Assembly (NCBI GenBank): GCA_029261395.1 | Contig: JAJDBJ010000072.1 | Coordinates: 1 to 52,061, forward strand | Length of the DNA stretch: 52,061 bases | From: Nitrospinaceae bacterium | GTDB lineage: Bacteria; Nitrospinota; Nitrospinia; Nitrospinales; Nitrospinaceae | Direction of reading: 5' to 3' | Part shown: in pieces, positions 15,635 through 25,934 of the stretch | Layout: the number at the start of each line of letters is the position of its first letter | Numbering within the stretch: position 1 is the first letter of the stretch | Notes under the pieces: generated by a model | Database searches by the model: none | Told to the model about the DNA's origin: nothing | Seen by the model: only the letters and a program-made list of their open reading frames with translations | Position numbers and translations under genes: made by a program

Positions 15635-17899
15635 ATGGCCAAAGAAATACCTTCAGATATTACCCTTGAGCTGGAAAATCGTTTTCTGACGTATGCGCTT
15701 TCCACCATTGTTTCGCGCTCCCTGCCGGACGTACGTGACGGATTGAAGCCGATTCACCGCCGCATCCTGTACGCCATCAACAGCATGGGGGTTACTTCCG
15801 ACTCCAAGCCGGTCAAGTCGGCGAAGATCATCGGTGAGGTTCTGGGTAAATACCATCCACATGGTGACGCCTCTACTTACGAGTCCATGGTGCGTATGGC
15901 GCAGGATTTTTCCATGCGTTACCCTTTGGTGGATGGCAAAGGTAATTTCGGTTCACTGGACGGCGACCCTCCTGCGGCTTATCGTTACACTGAAGGCCGG
16001 CTGACACCGATCACTTCGTACATTCTGAACGATATTAAAAAAGACACGGTCGATTTCCGGCAAAACTACGACAACACGCTCAAAGAACCGGAAATTCTCC
16101 CCTCGCGCATTCCCAATCTGCTGATCAACGGCTCCTCCGGTATTGCGGTAGGTATGGCCTGTTCTTTTCCCAGTCACAATCTGACCGAAGTGATAGACGC
16201 GTTGATCTCCCTGGTTGACGAACCGAAGCAAACCACCGCTCAGATTATGAAGTCTATCAAAGGGCCGGACTTTGCGACGGGTGGCATCATCTTGAACTCC
16301 AAAACAGAAATCCGCAAAGCGTACGATCAAGGGTTAGGTGCCGTCAAGATTCGTGGTGAATGGGAGCAGGAGGGTCTGCCTCGCGGCAAAATACAAATTA
16401 TTTTGAAATCCATTCCCTACAGTGTGAACAAGTCACGACTGATTGAAAAAATCGCTGAGATCATCATCAACAAAAAACTTCCGGGAATTACGGATATCCG
16501 CGATGAAAGCGACGAGAATGTGCGCGTGGTACTTGAGATCAAAACCGGTACGGAACCGGAAAAGATCATGACCTACCTGTTCAAGCACACAGAGCTGGAA
16601 ACAAATTTTCAATTGAATTTCAATTGCCTGAAGCCCACTGGTGAACCGGCTCGTCTCTCCCTCAAGGAGATCTGTACGCATTTCCTGGATTTCCGGAAAG
16701 GTGTGATAGTCCGCCGGTTGGAATTTGATCTTGCAGTTCTTGTAAAACGCCTCCATATTCTTACGGCTTTTGTCATCATTTTCAACAACCTAGACAAGGC
16801 TCTCCAGTTAATCCGTTCCTCCAAGGCGCGACAAGAAGCGTCAACCAAACTGAAGGACGCATTCAAGCTGGATGACGAACAGGTTTCGGCGATTCTGGAA
16901 ATTCCGTTGTACCGTTTGGTATCCATGGAAATCAACAAAATAGAACTGGAGCAAAAGGAAAAACTCCAGGAGAAAAAAGAGATCGAAAGCATTCTTGCCT
17001 CCGAAAAGAAAGTCTGGGGCGTGGTTAAATCCGAACTGAAGGAAGTTGGGGATAAATTCGGCGACAAACGACGCACCAAAATCAAGACAATCGAAACGGT
17101 GGAATACAACGCGGAAGATTTCATCGAAGATGAAAACGCGGTTCTGGTATTGAGCCGCAACGGCTGGCTCAGAAAAACCAAAAACCTGAGCGATCCTTCC
17201 ACCCTCAAATTTAAAGAAAAAGACAGTTTGCTGGGTATTGTTCGTACCAACTCCCGCGACCTGGCGGCTATCTTTACTTCCGCCGGAATGGTGTACATCC
17301 ATAAAGTGTTCAACCTGCCCTACACACGTGGGGGTTTTGGTGAACCGGTCCAGAATATTTTTAAATTCGGCGACGGCGAGAGGGTCATTAAAATATTGTC
17401 CCTGCCGGGCGGAGAAAATGGCAAAACCGAAGAACCGGGAGAGCAACAGGGTTTCGACTTTGAAGAGAGCGTCGAAAATGCCGAGGAACTGTTATTCGTG
17501 AATGACATGGGACATGGGTTTCGTTTTCCGATCGCTAACCTGACAGAAACCAGCCGTGCGGGAAAACGGGTGATGTCTGTCAAAGATGACACCCGCATGG
17601 TAGCGGTCAGCCCGGTTAGCGGAAAACATGTTTTACTGATATCAGACGCAGGCAAAGGTCTTTTGATCAAACTGAATCAGGTCGCTCAATTGAGTGGAGT
17701 GGGTGTTGGCGTCAAACTGATGAATACCGCCAAAGGCAAAGTGTCCGCGGCCAAATGCATAGACCGCAAGAAACCGGTCCAAATGGTTTTTGAAGACGGC
17801 AAAAGCAAAGAACTCAATCTCTCGAAAATTACCATTCACAACCGTGGAGGCCAGGGAGTTTTCGTGTCCAAGAACAAAAAAGTAATCAACCTGATCTAA
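15635..17899 (+). CDS. parC: DNA topoisomerase IV subunit A
   Basis: A 754-residue type IIA topoisomerase A subunit that cuts and religates DNA. It begins with the family block ALSTIVSRSLPDVRDGLKPI (21-40). The region equivalent to the quinolone-resistance-determining region is GKYHPHGDASTYESM (71-85), and the catalytic tyrosine is Y118 in AAYRYTEGRL. Length is close to ParC (about 750) rather than GyrA (about 870), and no GyrA box (QRRGGKG) is seen in the C-terminal domain, which argues for decatenation rather than supercoiling. The position equivalent to E. coli ParC Ser80 is Ala79. parE follows four bases later. Confidence 0.9.
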   Translation: MAKEIPSDITLELENRFLTYALSTIVSRSLPDVRDGLKPIHRRILYAINSMGVTSDSKPVKSAKIIGEVLGKYHPHGDASTYESMVRMAQDFSMRYPLVDGKGNFGSLDGDPPAAYRYTEGRLTPITSYILNDIKKDTVDFRQNYDNTLKEPEILPSRIPNLLINGSSGIAVGMACSFPSHNLTEVIDALISLVDEPKQTTAQIMKSIKGPDFATGGIILNSKTEIRKAYDQGLGAVKIRGEWEQEGLPRGKIQIILKSIPYSVNKSRLIEKIAEIIINKKLPGITDIRDESDENVRVVLEIKTGTEPEKIMTYLFKHTELETNFQLNFNCLKPTGEPARLSLKEICTHFLDFRKGVIVRRLEFDLAVLVKRLHILTAFVIIFNNLDKALQLIRSSKARQEASTKLKDAFKLDDEQVSAILEIPLYRLVSMEINKIELEQKEKLQEKKEIESILASEKKVWGVVKSELKEVGDKFGDKRRTKIKTIETVEYNAEDFIEDENAVLVLSRNGWLRKTKNLSDPSTLKFKEKDSLLGIVRTNSRDLAAIFTSAGMVYIHKVFNLPYTRGGFGEPVQNIFKFGDGERVIKILSLPGGENGKTEEPGEQQGFDFEESVENAEELLFVNDMGHGFRFPIANLTETSRAGKRVMSVKDDTRMVAVSPVSGKHVLLISDAGKGLLIKLNQVAQLSGVGVGVKLMNTAKGKVSAAKCIDRKKPVQMVFEDGKSKELNLSKITIHNRGGQGVFVSKNKKVINLI

Positions 17900-17903
17900 A
17901 CCT

Positions 17904-19793
17904 ATGAGCAGTTATAAAGCGAAAGATATTCAAGTTCTGGAAGGCTTGGAACCGGTCCGTAAACGGCCGGGAATGTATATCGGCTCGACCTCTCTTCAGG
18001 GATTGCATTATCTGGTCTGGGAAATTCTTGACAACTCCGTCGATGAGGCACTGAACGGGCACTGCGATCAAATCGAAATCCAAATCTCCAAAGAAAATAA
18101 AATCACCGTTATAGATAACGGGCGCGGCGTTCCCATCGATAAATTCCAGAAAACCAATAAAAGCGCCATGGAGATATTGTTCACTACTTTGCATTCCGGT
18201 GGTAAGTTCCAGGAAGGCAGTTACAAGGTATCCGGAGGATTGCACGGTGTGGGCATGGCTGTAGTGTGCGCCCTTTCTGAATCACTGACCGCCACTTCTC
18301 GACGCGAAGGATTTGAGTGGACCCAGGAGTTTTCCCAGGGCAAGGCCAAAACCAAACTGAAAAAAGGCAAAGCCTGCCGAACCAAAGGGACCGAAATCAG
18401 TTTCAAACCAGACCCGGAAATTTTTCCAAAAATCGAATTCAACGTAAAATCGATTTTAGAACGGGCCGAATCCAAGGCATTCCTCAACAAAGGCCTGAAA
18501 ATCATTGTCAAGGAAGACCAGAAGACGCATACGTTCCAATACCCTGAAGGCATCAAGGATTTCATCCGCAAAATTATTGACAACAAGTCGGTATTGACCG
18601 AGGAACCCTTCTATACGGAAAAAGAAGATAAAAAACTCCGAATGGAGACGGCCTTTGTCTGGACCTCCAACACGGACACGGTTATTCATTCCTACGCCAA
18701 CTCGATCAAGACCATCGACGGGGGCACCCATGAAAATGGTTTTCGCAACGGAATCACTAAAGCCTTGAAGGCTTATATTGAGCGCCGCAAACTGCTTCCG
18801 AAAGGAGTCCCCGGCATAACCAGTGACGATGCCAAAGAAGGGCTTGTGGCCATTATCAACGTATACCTGCAAGGGGATGTCGAGTTCCAGGGTCAGACCA
18901 AAGGCCGCCTCAACTCCGACATCACATCCCAGGTGGAATCGGTGGTCAAGGATTCACTGGAGCATTATCTGCACGACCATCAGTCGGTGGGTGATCTGAT
19001 CGCCAACCGAGTGATCCTGGCCGCACAGGCCCGCATAGCCTCCCGTCAGGCTAAAGATTCTGTAAATCGCAAAACACATATCTCGCATCGATTGAATCTC
19101 CCTGGAAAACTTTCCGATTGCGCTTCGACTGACCGTGAGGAGTCTGAATTATTTATTTGTGAGGGAGATTCGGCGGGGGGTTCCAGCAAACAGGCCCGCG
19201 ATCGAAAGACCCAGGCCATTTTGCCGATTCGCGGAAAAATTTTAAACGTGGAAACGGCTGCGCAGGATAAGATTCACGCCAATTCAGAAATCAAAAATAT
19301 CGTTTCCGCTTTGGGTGCGGGGATCGAACCCAAATTTGACTATGACAAGTTGCGTTATGGAAAAATCATTCTCATGACCGATGCCGACGTCGACGGTGCC
19401 CATATTTGCTCCTTATTGCTGACTTTTTTCTATCGATACATGCCTCAACTCATTAAGGGGGGACATCTGTTTATTGCACAACCCCCTCTTTACAGAATTG
19501 ACGCCGGCAAAAAGGTTTTTTACGCTGTGGATGACAATGAAAAAGATAAAATAATCAAAACTTTAAATGGTGCGAACTATGAAGTGGGACGGTTTAAAGG
19601 ACTGGGAGAAATGCCTTCCCAAGATCTTAAATCCACCACCATGGATAAAAGCAAAAGAACCCTCATTAAAGTGACTATTGAGAATAATAGGCGCACCGAT
19701 AAAACATTCGGCCGCCTGATGGGTAAAGACGCTCAGCACCGTTTCAAGTTTATTCAGGAAAGAGCTCCTTTTTTCAACGAGTTAGACGTTTAG
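17904..19793 (+). CDS. parE: DNA topoisomerase IV subunit B
   Basis: A 629-residue ATPase subunit. The GHKL ATP-binding site includes VWEILDNSVDEALNG and VIDNGRGVPID, followed by the GGLHGVGMAVV lid glycines. The Toprim domain has EGDSAGGSSKQARDR and MTDADVDGAHI. The C-terminal GRFKGLGEMPSQDL also fits. The KQARDR variant and the parC partner favour ParE, although parts such as ILPIRGKILNVE resemble GyrB. It starts four bases after the parC stop, so the subunits are made from one message. No terminator is evident after its stop in the C-rich 19794-19830 stretch. Confidence 0.9.
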   Translation: MSSYKAKDIQVLEGLEPVRKRPGMYIGSTSLQGLHYLVWEILDNSVDEALNGHCDQIEIQISKENKITVIDNGRGVPIDKFQKTNKSAMEILFTTLHSGGKFQEGSYKVSGGLHGVGMAVVCALSESLTATSRREGFEWTQEFSQGKAKTKLKKGKACRTKGTEISFKPDPEIFPKIEFNVKSILERAESKAFLNKGLKIIVKEDQKTHTFQYPEGIKDFIRKIIDNKSVLTEEPFYTEKEDKKLRMETAFVWTSNTDTVIHSYANSIKTIDGGTHENGFRNGITKALKAYIERRKLLPKGVPGITSDDAKEGLVAIINVYLQGDVEFQGQTKGRLNSDITSQVESVVKDSLEHYLHDHQSVGDLIANRVILAAQARIASRQAKDSVNRKTHISHRLNLPGKLSDCASTDREESELFICEGDSAGGSSKQARDRKTQAILPIRGKILNVETAAQDKIHANSEIKNIVSALGAGIEPKFDYDKLRYGKIILMTDADVDGAHICSLLLTFFYRYMPQLIKGGHLFIAQPPLYRIDAGKKVFYAVDDNEKDKIIKTLNGANYEVGRFKGLGEMPSQDLKSTTMDKSKRTLIKVTIENNRRTDKTFGRLMGKDAQHRFKFIQERAPFFNELDV

Positions 19794-19991
19794 CCCTCCC
19801 CCCTCCCATTTTCATTCCAAGCCCCTGAGGCCAAGCCTCATCAATTCCCTAAAGGATTGAGCAAAAATACCGCCTGCCATTAGGATTACCCTTGAAATAT
19901 TAAGCATTTAATAGTAGAATTACAGTTAAAGTACTTATAAACAATTCCGTCCAAATGGCTCATTTCTGAATCGAGTGGGAATATTTTATCT

Positions 19992-22991
19992 ATGAATCCT
20001 GTTCCAGCCAAACCGGCCGAGGTAGCGAATTCTGCCAAGTCCGATAAGCCCTCCTCATGCATCAAGACGACCAAGCCAGGCTTGGCCGCGAGGCCCACGG
20101 TAGCCGCAAAGCCTGTGGCAGATGCAAATCCGGCAAATTCAGAAAAAGTTGTAGCCAATATCCCCAACCCGCAAAAGGGCCCGGCACGACGCGCTTCGGA
20201 TAGATTAAAACCTATCGTGAACCGGATTTTATCTGCCGAGAGTGTAACCAAAACCCTTTTTGAGCTTACGGAGGATCTGCAGGATCTTTTTAACGCAGAT
20301 AGAGTCACCGTCTATGCGATTGACCGTCCCAAACGACAGCTTTTTTCCCGTAACTTTACTTCCTCCGACAGCCAGGAAATCCGAATCGATATCTCACCCA
20401 AAAGTCTTGCGGGTTTTGTAGCGGCCTCTGGACGTACGCTCAACATAGTCGACGCTTATGACAAATCCGAGCTGACACAAATTCATCCGGAGTTGAGTCT
20501 GGATACCAAATGGGATGAAAAATTAGGATATAGAACCAAATCCTGTCTGGTTCTCGCCTTGCCCCACAACAAAAAATTGATGGGGGTTTTGCAAATCATC
20601 AATAAGAAAACAGACTCGCAGTTCAGCGATGATGACGTGCGCCTGGCCAAAGAATTAGCCGGAACCCTGGGCCATTCTATCGTCAAAATGCAATCCGAGA
20701 TCATTGATGAAAAAATTCAGGCGACGGCTCATGCGATTTTTACTGCAGCCAGTTTACAAGAAATCCTAATCGAACTGCGAGTGCCCATCCTCCAGCTCTT
20801 CGAATGCAAAATGGTTACGATCTACGCCCTCGACAAAACTAAAAATGAAATATACTCCCAAGTCCGGCCGGGAGACACCTTGGAAGAAATCCGTGTCGCC
20901 ATTTCCCCTGAAAGTATTGCCGGTTGTGTCGCTTTAGAAAAAAGGCCGGTTAATATCAAAAACGTCAACGACCAGGTAGAGTTAGTCAAGTATCATCCGG
21001 ATTTAACATTTGACAACTCTTGGGATACCCTCTCGGGAGAACAGGCTAAGAGCATGTTGGCCTGCCCCTTGATTCATGAAGGCGAACTGATGGGCGTTCT
21101 TCAGCTGGTCAACAAACAAAACGGGGAGCCGTTCAACGTCAACGACGAAAAATGTATTTTAGCCATAGGCCAATCCCTGTCTATGGCACTCTACAACCAA
21201 CAAAAGCAGTCTAAGACCAAACCAACCAAATTCAGTCACCTGATTACCAATGGGCTATTAAGCCAGGAGGAAATGACTAAAGCGATTACTCAGGCACGCA
21301 CCAATGGGATGGATATCGAAGCGATCCTTTTAAGTGAATTCAAAATTAAGCGAGCTGATTACGGCAAGTCCCTGGAGGAATTTTACAAGGTCCCCTATGT
21401 CGGTTATTCAGATGAGGTTGTCCTGCCGCAATCCCTTTTTACCGGGCTCAACATCAACTTCCTGGCTAAAAATAATTGGCTACCGATTGAGAAGAGTTCG
21501 AATAAGGTTACCATTCTGATCGACAATCCTGCCAATCAGGATAAAATTCAGAACATCAAATTAATTTTCTCCAAAAAGGCTCTAGAATTTAAAGTGGGCC
21601 TTAAAGCGGACATCCATGATTTCCTCAAAGTCACCCCGGGCGGGGCCGACATAGAAGACGAACATGAGGAATCAGTGGAAACCGAAGAAGTTTCAAGCCT
21701 GCTGGATGCTCTGCAAAATGAATCGGAAGATGCGGCGACCGTCGATACATCTTCTGGAAACGATGATTCCAACGCTATCAGCGAAACAGACAGTACCATC
21801 GTCAAACTGGTTAACAAAATCCTGATTGATGCTTATGATATGGGGGTTTCAGATATTCATATTGAGCCTGGCGTAGGAAAAAAACTCATGAAAGTTCGTT
21901 ACCGAAAAGACGGAACGTGCCGGGTATATCAGGAAATCCCGCCGATGTACAAGCAGGCTTTTATTTCCCGCATCAAGATTATGTCAAGACTGGATATTGC
22001 TGAACGACGCATGCCGCAGGATGGCAAAATCAAAATGCGGTACGGTAAAAAAGAAATTGAATATCGTGTCGCGACCTGTCCCACCGTAGGAGGAAATGAA
22101 GATGCCGTTTTACGTATTCTGGCCGCAAGCAAACCGATCCCTCTAGAAGGAATGAACTTTTCTCCAAGAAATCTGAAGATGATCCAGACTTATGCGGAGA
22201 AGCCGTATGGTTTGATCCTTGTTGTGGGCCCAACAGGGTCTGGTAAAACGACTACCCTTCACTCTACTCTTGGGCATATCAACAAACCTGACAAAAAAAT
22301 ATGGACCGCCGAGGACCCGGTGGAAATTACTCAGGATGGCCTGCGTCAAGTCCAAATGCTACCCAAAATCGGATTGGATTTTGCTCGCGCCATGCGCTCT
22401 TTTCTGCGCGGTGATCCGGATGTCATCATGGTGGGTGAAATGCGCGATGTGGAAACCTGCTCTATTGGCCTGGAAGCCTCGTTGACAGGGCATCTTGTAT
22501 TCAGCACACTGCATACCAACTCTGCACCAGAAACCATTACCCGTCTTCTGGATATGGGGATGAATCCTCTAAATTTCGCCGACGCCCTGCTCCTCATCGC
22601 GGCTCAAAGGTTAGTGAGAACTCTGTGCAAGGCGTGTAAGGAAGATTATCACCCCACTCAAGAAGAATACGATGTGTTGGTCCATGAATACGGCAGCGAG
22701 GAACTCTTCAACAAAAACATAGGTATCCCTTATTCCGACGGACTGCTCCTTAAAAAGCCCGTTGGTTGTTCCAAGTGCACCGATACCGGCTACGCCGGGC
22801 GTACCGGTATCCATGAGGTTCTGGAAGGAACCGATGACATCAAGCGCATGGTCATGAAGCAATCTTTAATGGAAGAAATAAGGGAACAGGCAGTCAACGA
22901 TGGAATGACAACCTTGAAGCAGGATGGGATCTGGAAAGTTTTTAAAGGGGACACTGATTTAAAACAAGTCATGTCGGTCTGTATCGTCTAA
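19992..22991 (+). CDS. GspE/PilB-type secretion ATPase with two GAF domains (paralogue 1)
   Basis: A 999-residue cytoplasmic ATPase. Residues 1-70 are Ala/Pro/Lys-rich and low in complexity. Two GAF domains follow (~74-235 and ~245-405), then a MshEN/GspE N-terminal domain (~415-545), an acidic linker, and the T2SSE ATPase (~600-985). The ATPase has Walker A GPTGSGKTTTLHS (~746-758), Asp box DPVEITQ, Walker B RGDPDVIMVGEMRD, the His-box segment STLHTNSAPETITRL and a zinc CxxC...CxxC (LCKACKEDY...GCSKCTDTG). Such proteins power type IV pilus assembly or type II secretion; GAF domains suggest control by a small molecule. No pilin or secretin gene is nearby. A close paralogue follows. Confidence 0.9.
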   Translation: MNPVPAKPAEVANSAKSDKPSSCIKTTKPGLAARPTVAAKPVADANPANSEKVVANIPNPQKGPARRASDRLKPIVNRILSAESVTKTLFELTEDLQDLFNADRVTVYAIDRPKRQLFSRNFTSSDSQEIRIDISPKSLAGFVAASGRTLNIVDAYDKSELTQIHPELSLDTKWDEKLGYRTKSCLVLALPHNKKLMGVLQIINKKTDSQFSDDDVRLAKELAGTLGHSIVKMQSEIIDEKIQATAHAIFTAASLQEILIELRVPILQLFECKMVTIYALDKTKNEIYSQVRPGDTLEEIRVAISPESIAGCVALEKRPVNIKNVNDQVELVKYHPDLTFDNSWDTLSGEQAKSMLACPLIHEGELMGVLQLVNKQNGEPFNVNDEKCILAIGQSLSMALYNQQKQSKTKPTKFSHLITNGLLSQEEMTKAITQARTNGMDIEAILLSEFKIKRADYGKSLEEFYKVPYVGYSDEVVLPQSLFTGLNINFLAKNNWLPIEKSSNKVTILIDNPANQDKIQNIKLIFSKKALEFKVGLKADIHDFLKVTPGGADIEDEHEESVETEEVSSLLDALQNESEDAATVDTSSGNDDSNAISETDSTIVKLVNKILIDAYDMGVSDIHIEPGVGKKLMKVRYRKDGTCRVYQEIPPMYKQAFISRIKIMSRLDIAERRMPQDGKIKMRYGKKEIEYRVATCPTVGGNEDAVLRILAASKPIPLEGMNFSPRNLKMIQTYAEKPYGLILVVGPTGSGKTTTLHSTLGHINKPDKKIWTAEDPVEITQDGLRQVQMLPKIGLDFARAMRSFLRGDPDVIMVGEMRDVETCSIGLEASLTGHLVFSTLHTNSAPETITRLLDMGMNPLNFADALLLIAAQRLVRTLCKACKEDYHPTQEEYDVLVHEYGSEELFNKNIGIPYSDGLLLKKPVGCSKCTDTGYAGRTGIHEVLEGTDDIKRMVMKQSLMEEIREQAVNDGMTTLKQDGIWKVFKGDTDLKQVMSVCIV

Positions 22992-23108
22992 TTTACAAAA
23001 TTTTTTAGGCGGGACACACGACATACTATGCGGCACTTGATTTTATTTTTGTGATCACTTCACTCTAAACCGCCCCTCATTATTTCTTAAAATGCACAGG
23101 AAGTTTTT

Positions 23109-25934
23109 ATGCCTATCATATCATCTTCAGAAAATGGAACCGTTCAATCCATTAATTCACGGATTGTTTCAGCACCCAACGCCACGTCCCTGCTACCCGG
23201 CATTATTAACGAATTAAAAAATATCCTTTCCTGCGAAGCCATAGTCTTATTCCTGGTAGACCGTGAACGCAAGCAACTCGTTTCCCTGAATCATATTTCC
23301 AGTAAAGCGCCCCAAATCCGGGTGGACATGTCTCCTAAAACTCCCGTAGGGTATGTCACTTCCTATGGGAAAGCGCTCAATATCAGCGACAAAATTTCTA
23401 AAGCCGAACTGGCGATGTACAACCCCGGTATGACAGCTTCATCCAGTGTGGACAAACACCTTAAATTGACGACAAAATCCATGATGGTGATTCCCCTCCC
23501 TTTTCAGCAAAAATTGTTGGGTGCAGTGGAAATCATCAACAAACAAGGCGACCATAAATTCACAGCTTCCGATTTCAATATTTCGAAAGAATTAGCACAT
23601 CCCCTTGGCTTGTTGGTTTCTAAAATTAAAAATGAAACGGAATCCACACCATCTGCCTCGCCTGAAGATGCACAACAAAAATTGTTTCAAATAATCAATT
23701 CGATTCACTCAGCAAAAAACGTAGATGAAATATTGATAGAATTAAAACTCTCAATTCTAGAACTGTTCAACATAGCTCTGATCACCATCTATATGGTTGA
23801 TATGAGTAAAAATGAAATCTACTCCAAACTAAAATCCGGCGACACCGTTAATGAGATCCGGGTTCCCATCTCGGCCACCAGCGTTGCTGGATATGTCGCC
23901 ATGTCTCAGAAAATGGTCATGGTCGAAAATGTACACGACCCAAAACAATTAAAGCGATATCATCCTGACCTATCTTTTGACAGTTCATGGGACAAAAAAT
24001 CAGGCTTTAAAACCAAAGACATGCTGGTGTGTCCACTGGTTCATAAAGGTCGATTGATGGGCATTATTCAGCTCGTCAACAAAAAGGGCGGCGGAAAGTT
24101 CAATGCTTCTGACCAGAAAAATGCTCAAATCATTTCAGAAACATTGGCACTCGCTTTTTTCAACCAAACCAAATTTGTCCAGCAAAAACCCACAAAATAT
24201 TCCTATCTCACCAGCAATGGAATTATTACTGAACGGGAATTGACAGAATCCATTGGCAAGGCTCGCAGAAACCAGGTAGACATAGAAACTATTCTCTTAC
24301 AAGAATTGAAAGTAACGCGAAATGATTTGGGAAAATCTCTGGAACAGTTTTACAAAGTTCCCTACCTTGGCTATAACGGTTCCACCGTCCTGCCCTCTTC
24401 GGTATTCGAAGGATTGAATCTGAGTTTCCTCTCAAAGAATTTCTGGGTTCCCGTTGAGAAAACCGGTAACAAAGTGGTTGTCTTGATAGACAATCCTTTC
24501 AACAAAGACAAAATTCAAAATATTAAATTGATTTTCCCCAGAAAAAATATCGAATTAAAAGTGGGACTGAAAGCCGATATCCGGGACTTTTTAAATTCCA
24601 CTGTTGCAGACAACGATAATAGTTTAGATTCCGTCGGTGAAATGTCCGACCTCTTGCATGCTCTTAAATCGGAAAAAGAAGAAACCGTCGTCGAAGTAGC
24701 GCAGGACGATAATGATCTTAACGCCATCAGCGAAACCGACAGCACCATTGTCAAGCTGGTCAACAAAATCCTGGTTGATGGTTATGACCAAGGAGTTTCT
24801 GATATCCATATTGAACCCGGAGTCGGAAAAGACAATATGGAGGTACGCTATCGAATAGATGGGGCATGCCGAGTCTTTCAGGAAATACCACCCATGTACA
24901 AGCAGGCCGTCATCTCACGATTGAAGATCATGGCTCGATTGGATATTGCCGAGCGGCGCATGCCACAGGATGGAAAAATCAAAATGAAATATGGCGGGAA
25001 AGAGGTTGAATTCCGGCTGGCCACCTGCCCCACCGTGGGCGGTAACGAGGATGCCGTATTGCGTATTCTGGCCGCCAGCAAGCCCATTCCGCTGGACAAA
25101 ATGAACTTTACACAGCGAAACCAGGATCTTATTAAAGCAAAGGCCGCCAAACCATACGGCCTGATTCTGGTGGTCGGTCCCACAGGTTCCGGTAAAACGA
25201 CGACTCTTCACTCCACCCTGGGACATATCAACACTCGGGACAAAAAAATATGGACCGCTGAGGATCCGGTGGAAATCACTCAGAAAGGCCTGCGTCAGGT
25301 GCAGGTACTCCCAAAGATCGGTTTAGATTTTGCACGGGCCATGCGTGCGTTCCTGCGCGGCGATCCGGATGTCATCATGGTTGGTGAAATGCGCGACGTA
25401 GAAACCTGCTCTATTGGCCTGGAAGCCTCGTTGACAGGGCATCTTGTATTCAGCACACTGCATACCAACTCCGCTCCGGAAACCATCACCCGTCTTGTCG
25501 ATATGGGCATGAACCCGCTCAACTTTGCAGATGCTATATTGTTAATCGTGGCACAGAGGCTGGTCCGTACCCTGTGTAAGGAATGCAAAGAGGACTACAA
25601 CCCCTCTCAAAAAGAATTCGAGATACTGGCTCGGGAATACGGCCTTGATGAATTCAAAAAACTAAGTATCCAGTACAGCAATGATCTGCGTTTGAAAAAA
25701 CCCGTCGGGTGCAACAAGTGTAACGACACGGGCTATTCTGGTCGAACCGGGTTGCACGAGGTTCTGGAAGGCACTGAAGAAATGAAGCGTCTGATCATGA
25801 GCAAACCTCTGGTCGAAGAACTAAGAACTCAAGCCATTAAGGATGGGATGACTACCTTGAAACAGGATGGGATACTCAAGGTATTCAAGGGCGATTGCGA
25901 CCTTAAGCAGGTTATGGCCGTCTGTATTGTTTAA
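23109..25934 (+). CDS. GspE/PilB-type secretion ATPase with two GAF domains (paralogue 2)
   Basis: A 941-residue paralogue of the preceding gene with the same order: GAF (~15-175), GAF (~195-355), MshEN (~365-495), acidic linker, T2SSE ATPase (~545-925) with GPTGSGKTTTLHS, RGDPDVIMVGEMRD and CxxC pairs. It lacks the Ala/Pro-rich N-terminal tail of paralogue 1. The gap of 117 bases allows a separate promoter. One 71-base stretch (25392-25462) is identical to paralogue 1 (22451-22521) while flanking sequence differs at many third positions. Its last 23 bases overlap the convergent trmFO gene. Confidence 0.9.
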   Translation: MPIISSSENGTVQSINSRIVSAPNATSLLPGIINELKNILSCEAIVLFLVDRERKQLVSLNHISSKAPQIRVDMSPKTPVGYVTSYGKALNISDKISKAELAMYNPGMTASSSVDKHLKLTTKSMMVIPLPFQQKLLGAVEIINKQGDHKFTASDFNISKELAHPLGLLVSKIKNETESTPSASPEDAQQKLFQIINSIHSAKNVDEILIELKLSILELFNIALITIYMVDMSKNEIYSKLKSGDTVNEIRVPISATSVAGYVAMSQKMVMVENVHDPKQLKRYHPDLSFDSSWDKKSGFKTKDMLVCPLVHKGRLMGIIQLVNKKGGGKFNASDQKNAQIISETLALAFFNQTKFVQQKPTKYSYLTSNGIITERELTESIGKARRNQVDIETILLQELKVTRNDLGKSLEQFYKVPYLGYNGSTVLPSSVFEGLNLSFLSKNFWVPVEKTGNKVVVLIDNPFNKDKIQNIKLIFPRKNIELKVGLKADIRDFLNSTVADNDNSLDSVGEMSDLLHALKSEKEETVVEVAQDDNDLNAISETDSTIVKLVNKILVDGYDQGVSDIHIEPGVGKDNMEVRYRIDGACRVFQEIPPMYKQAVISRLKIMARLDIAERRMPQDGKIKMKYGGKEVEFRLATCPTVGGNEDAVLRILAASKPIPLDKMNFTQRNQDLIKAKAAKPYGLILVVGPTGSGKTTTLHSTLGHINTRDKKIWTAEDPVEITQKGLRQVQVLPKIGLDFARAMRAFLRGDPDVIMVGEMRDVETCSIGLEASLTGHLVFSTLHTNSAPETITRLVDMGMNPLNFADAILLIVAQRLVRTLCKECKEDYNPSQKEFEILAREYGLDEFKKLSIQYSNDLRLKKPVGCNKCNDTGYSGRTGLHEVLEGTEEMKRLIMSKPLVEELRTQAIKDGMTTLKQDGILKVFKGDCDLKQVMAVCIV

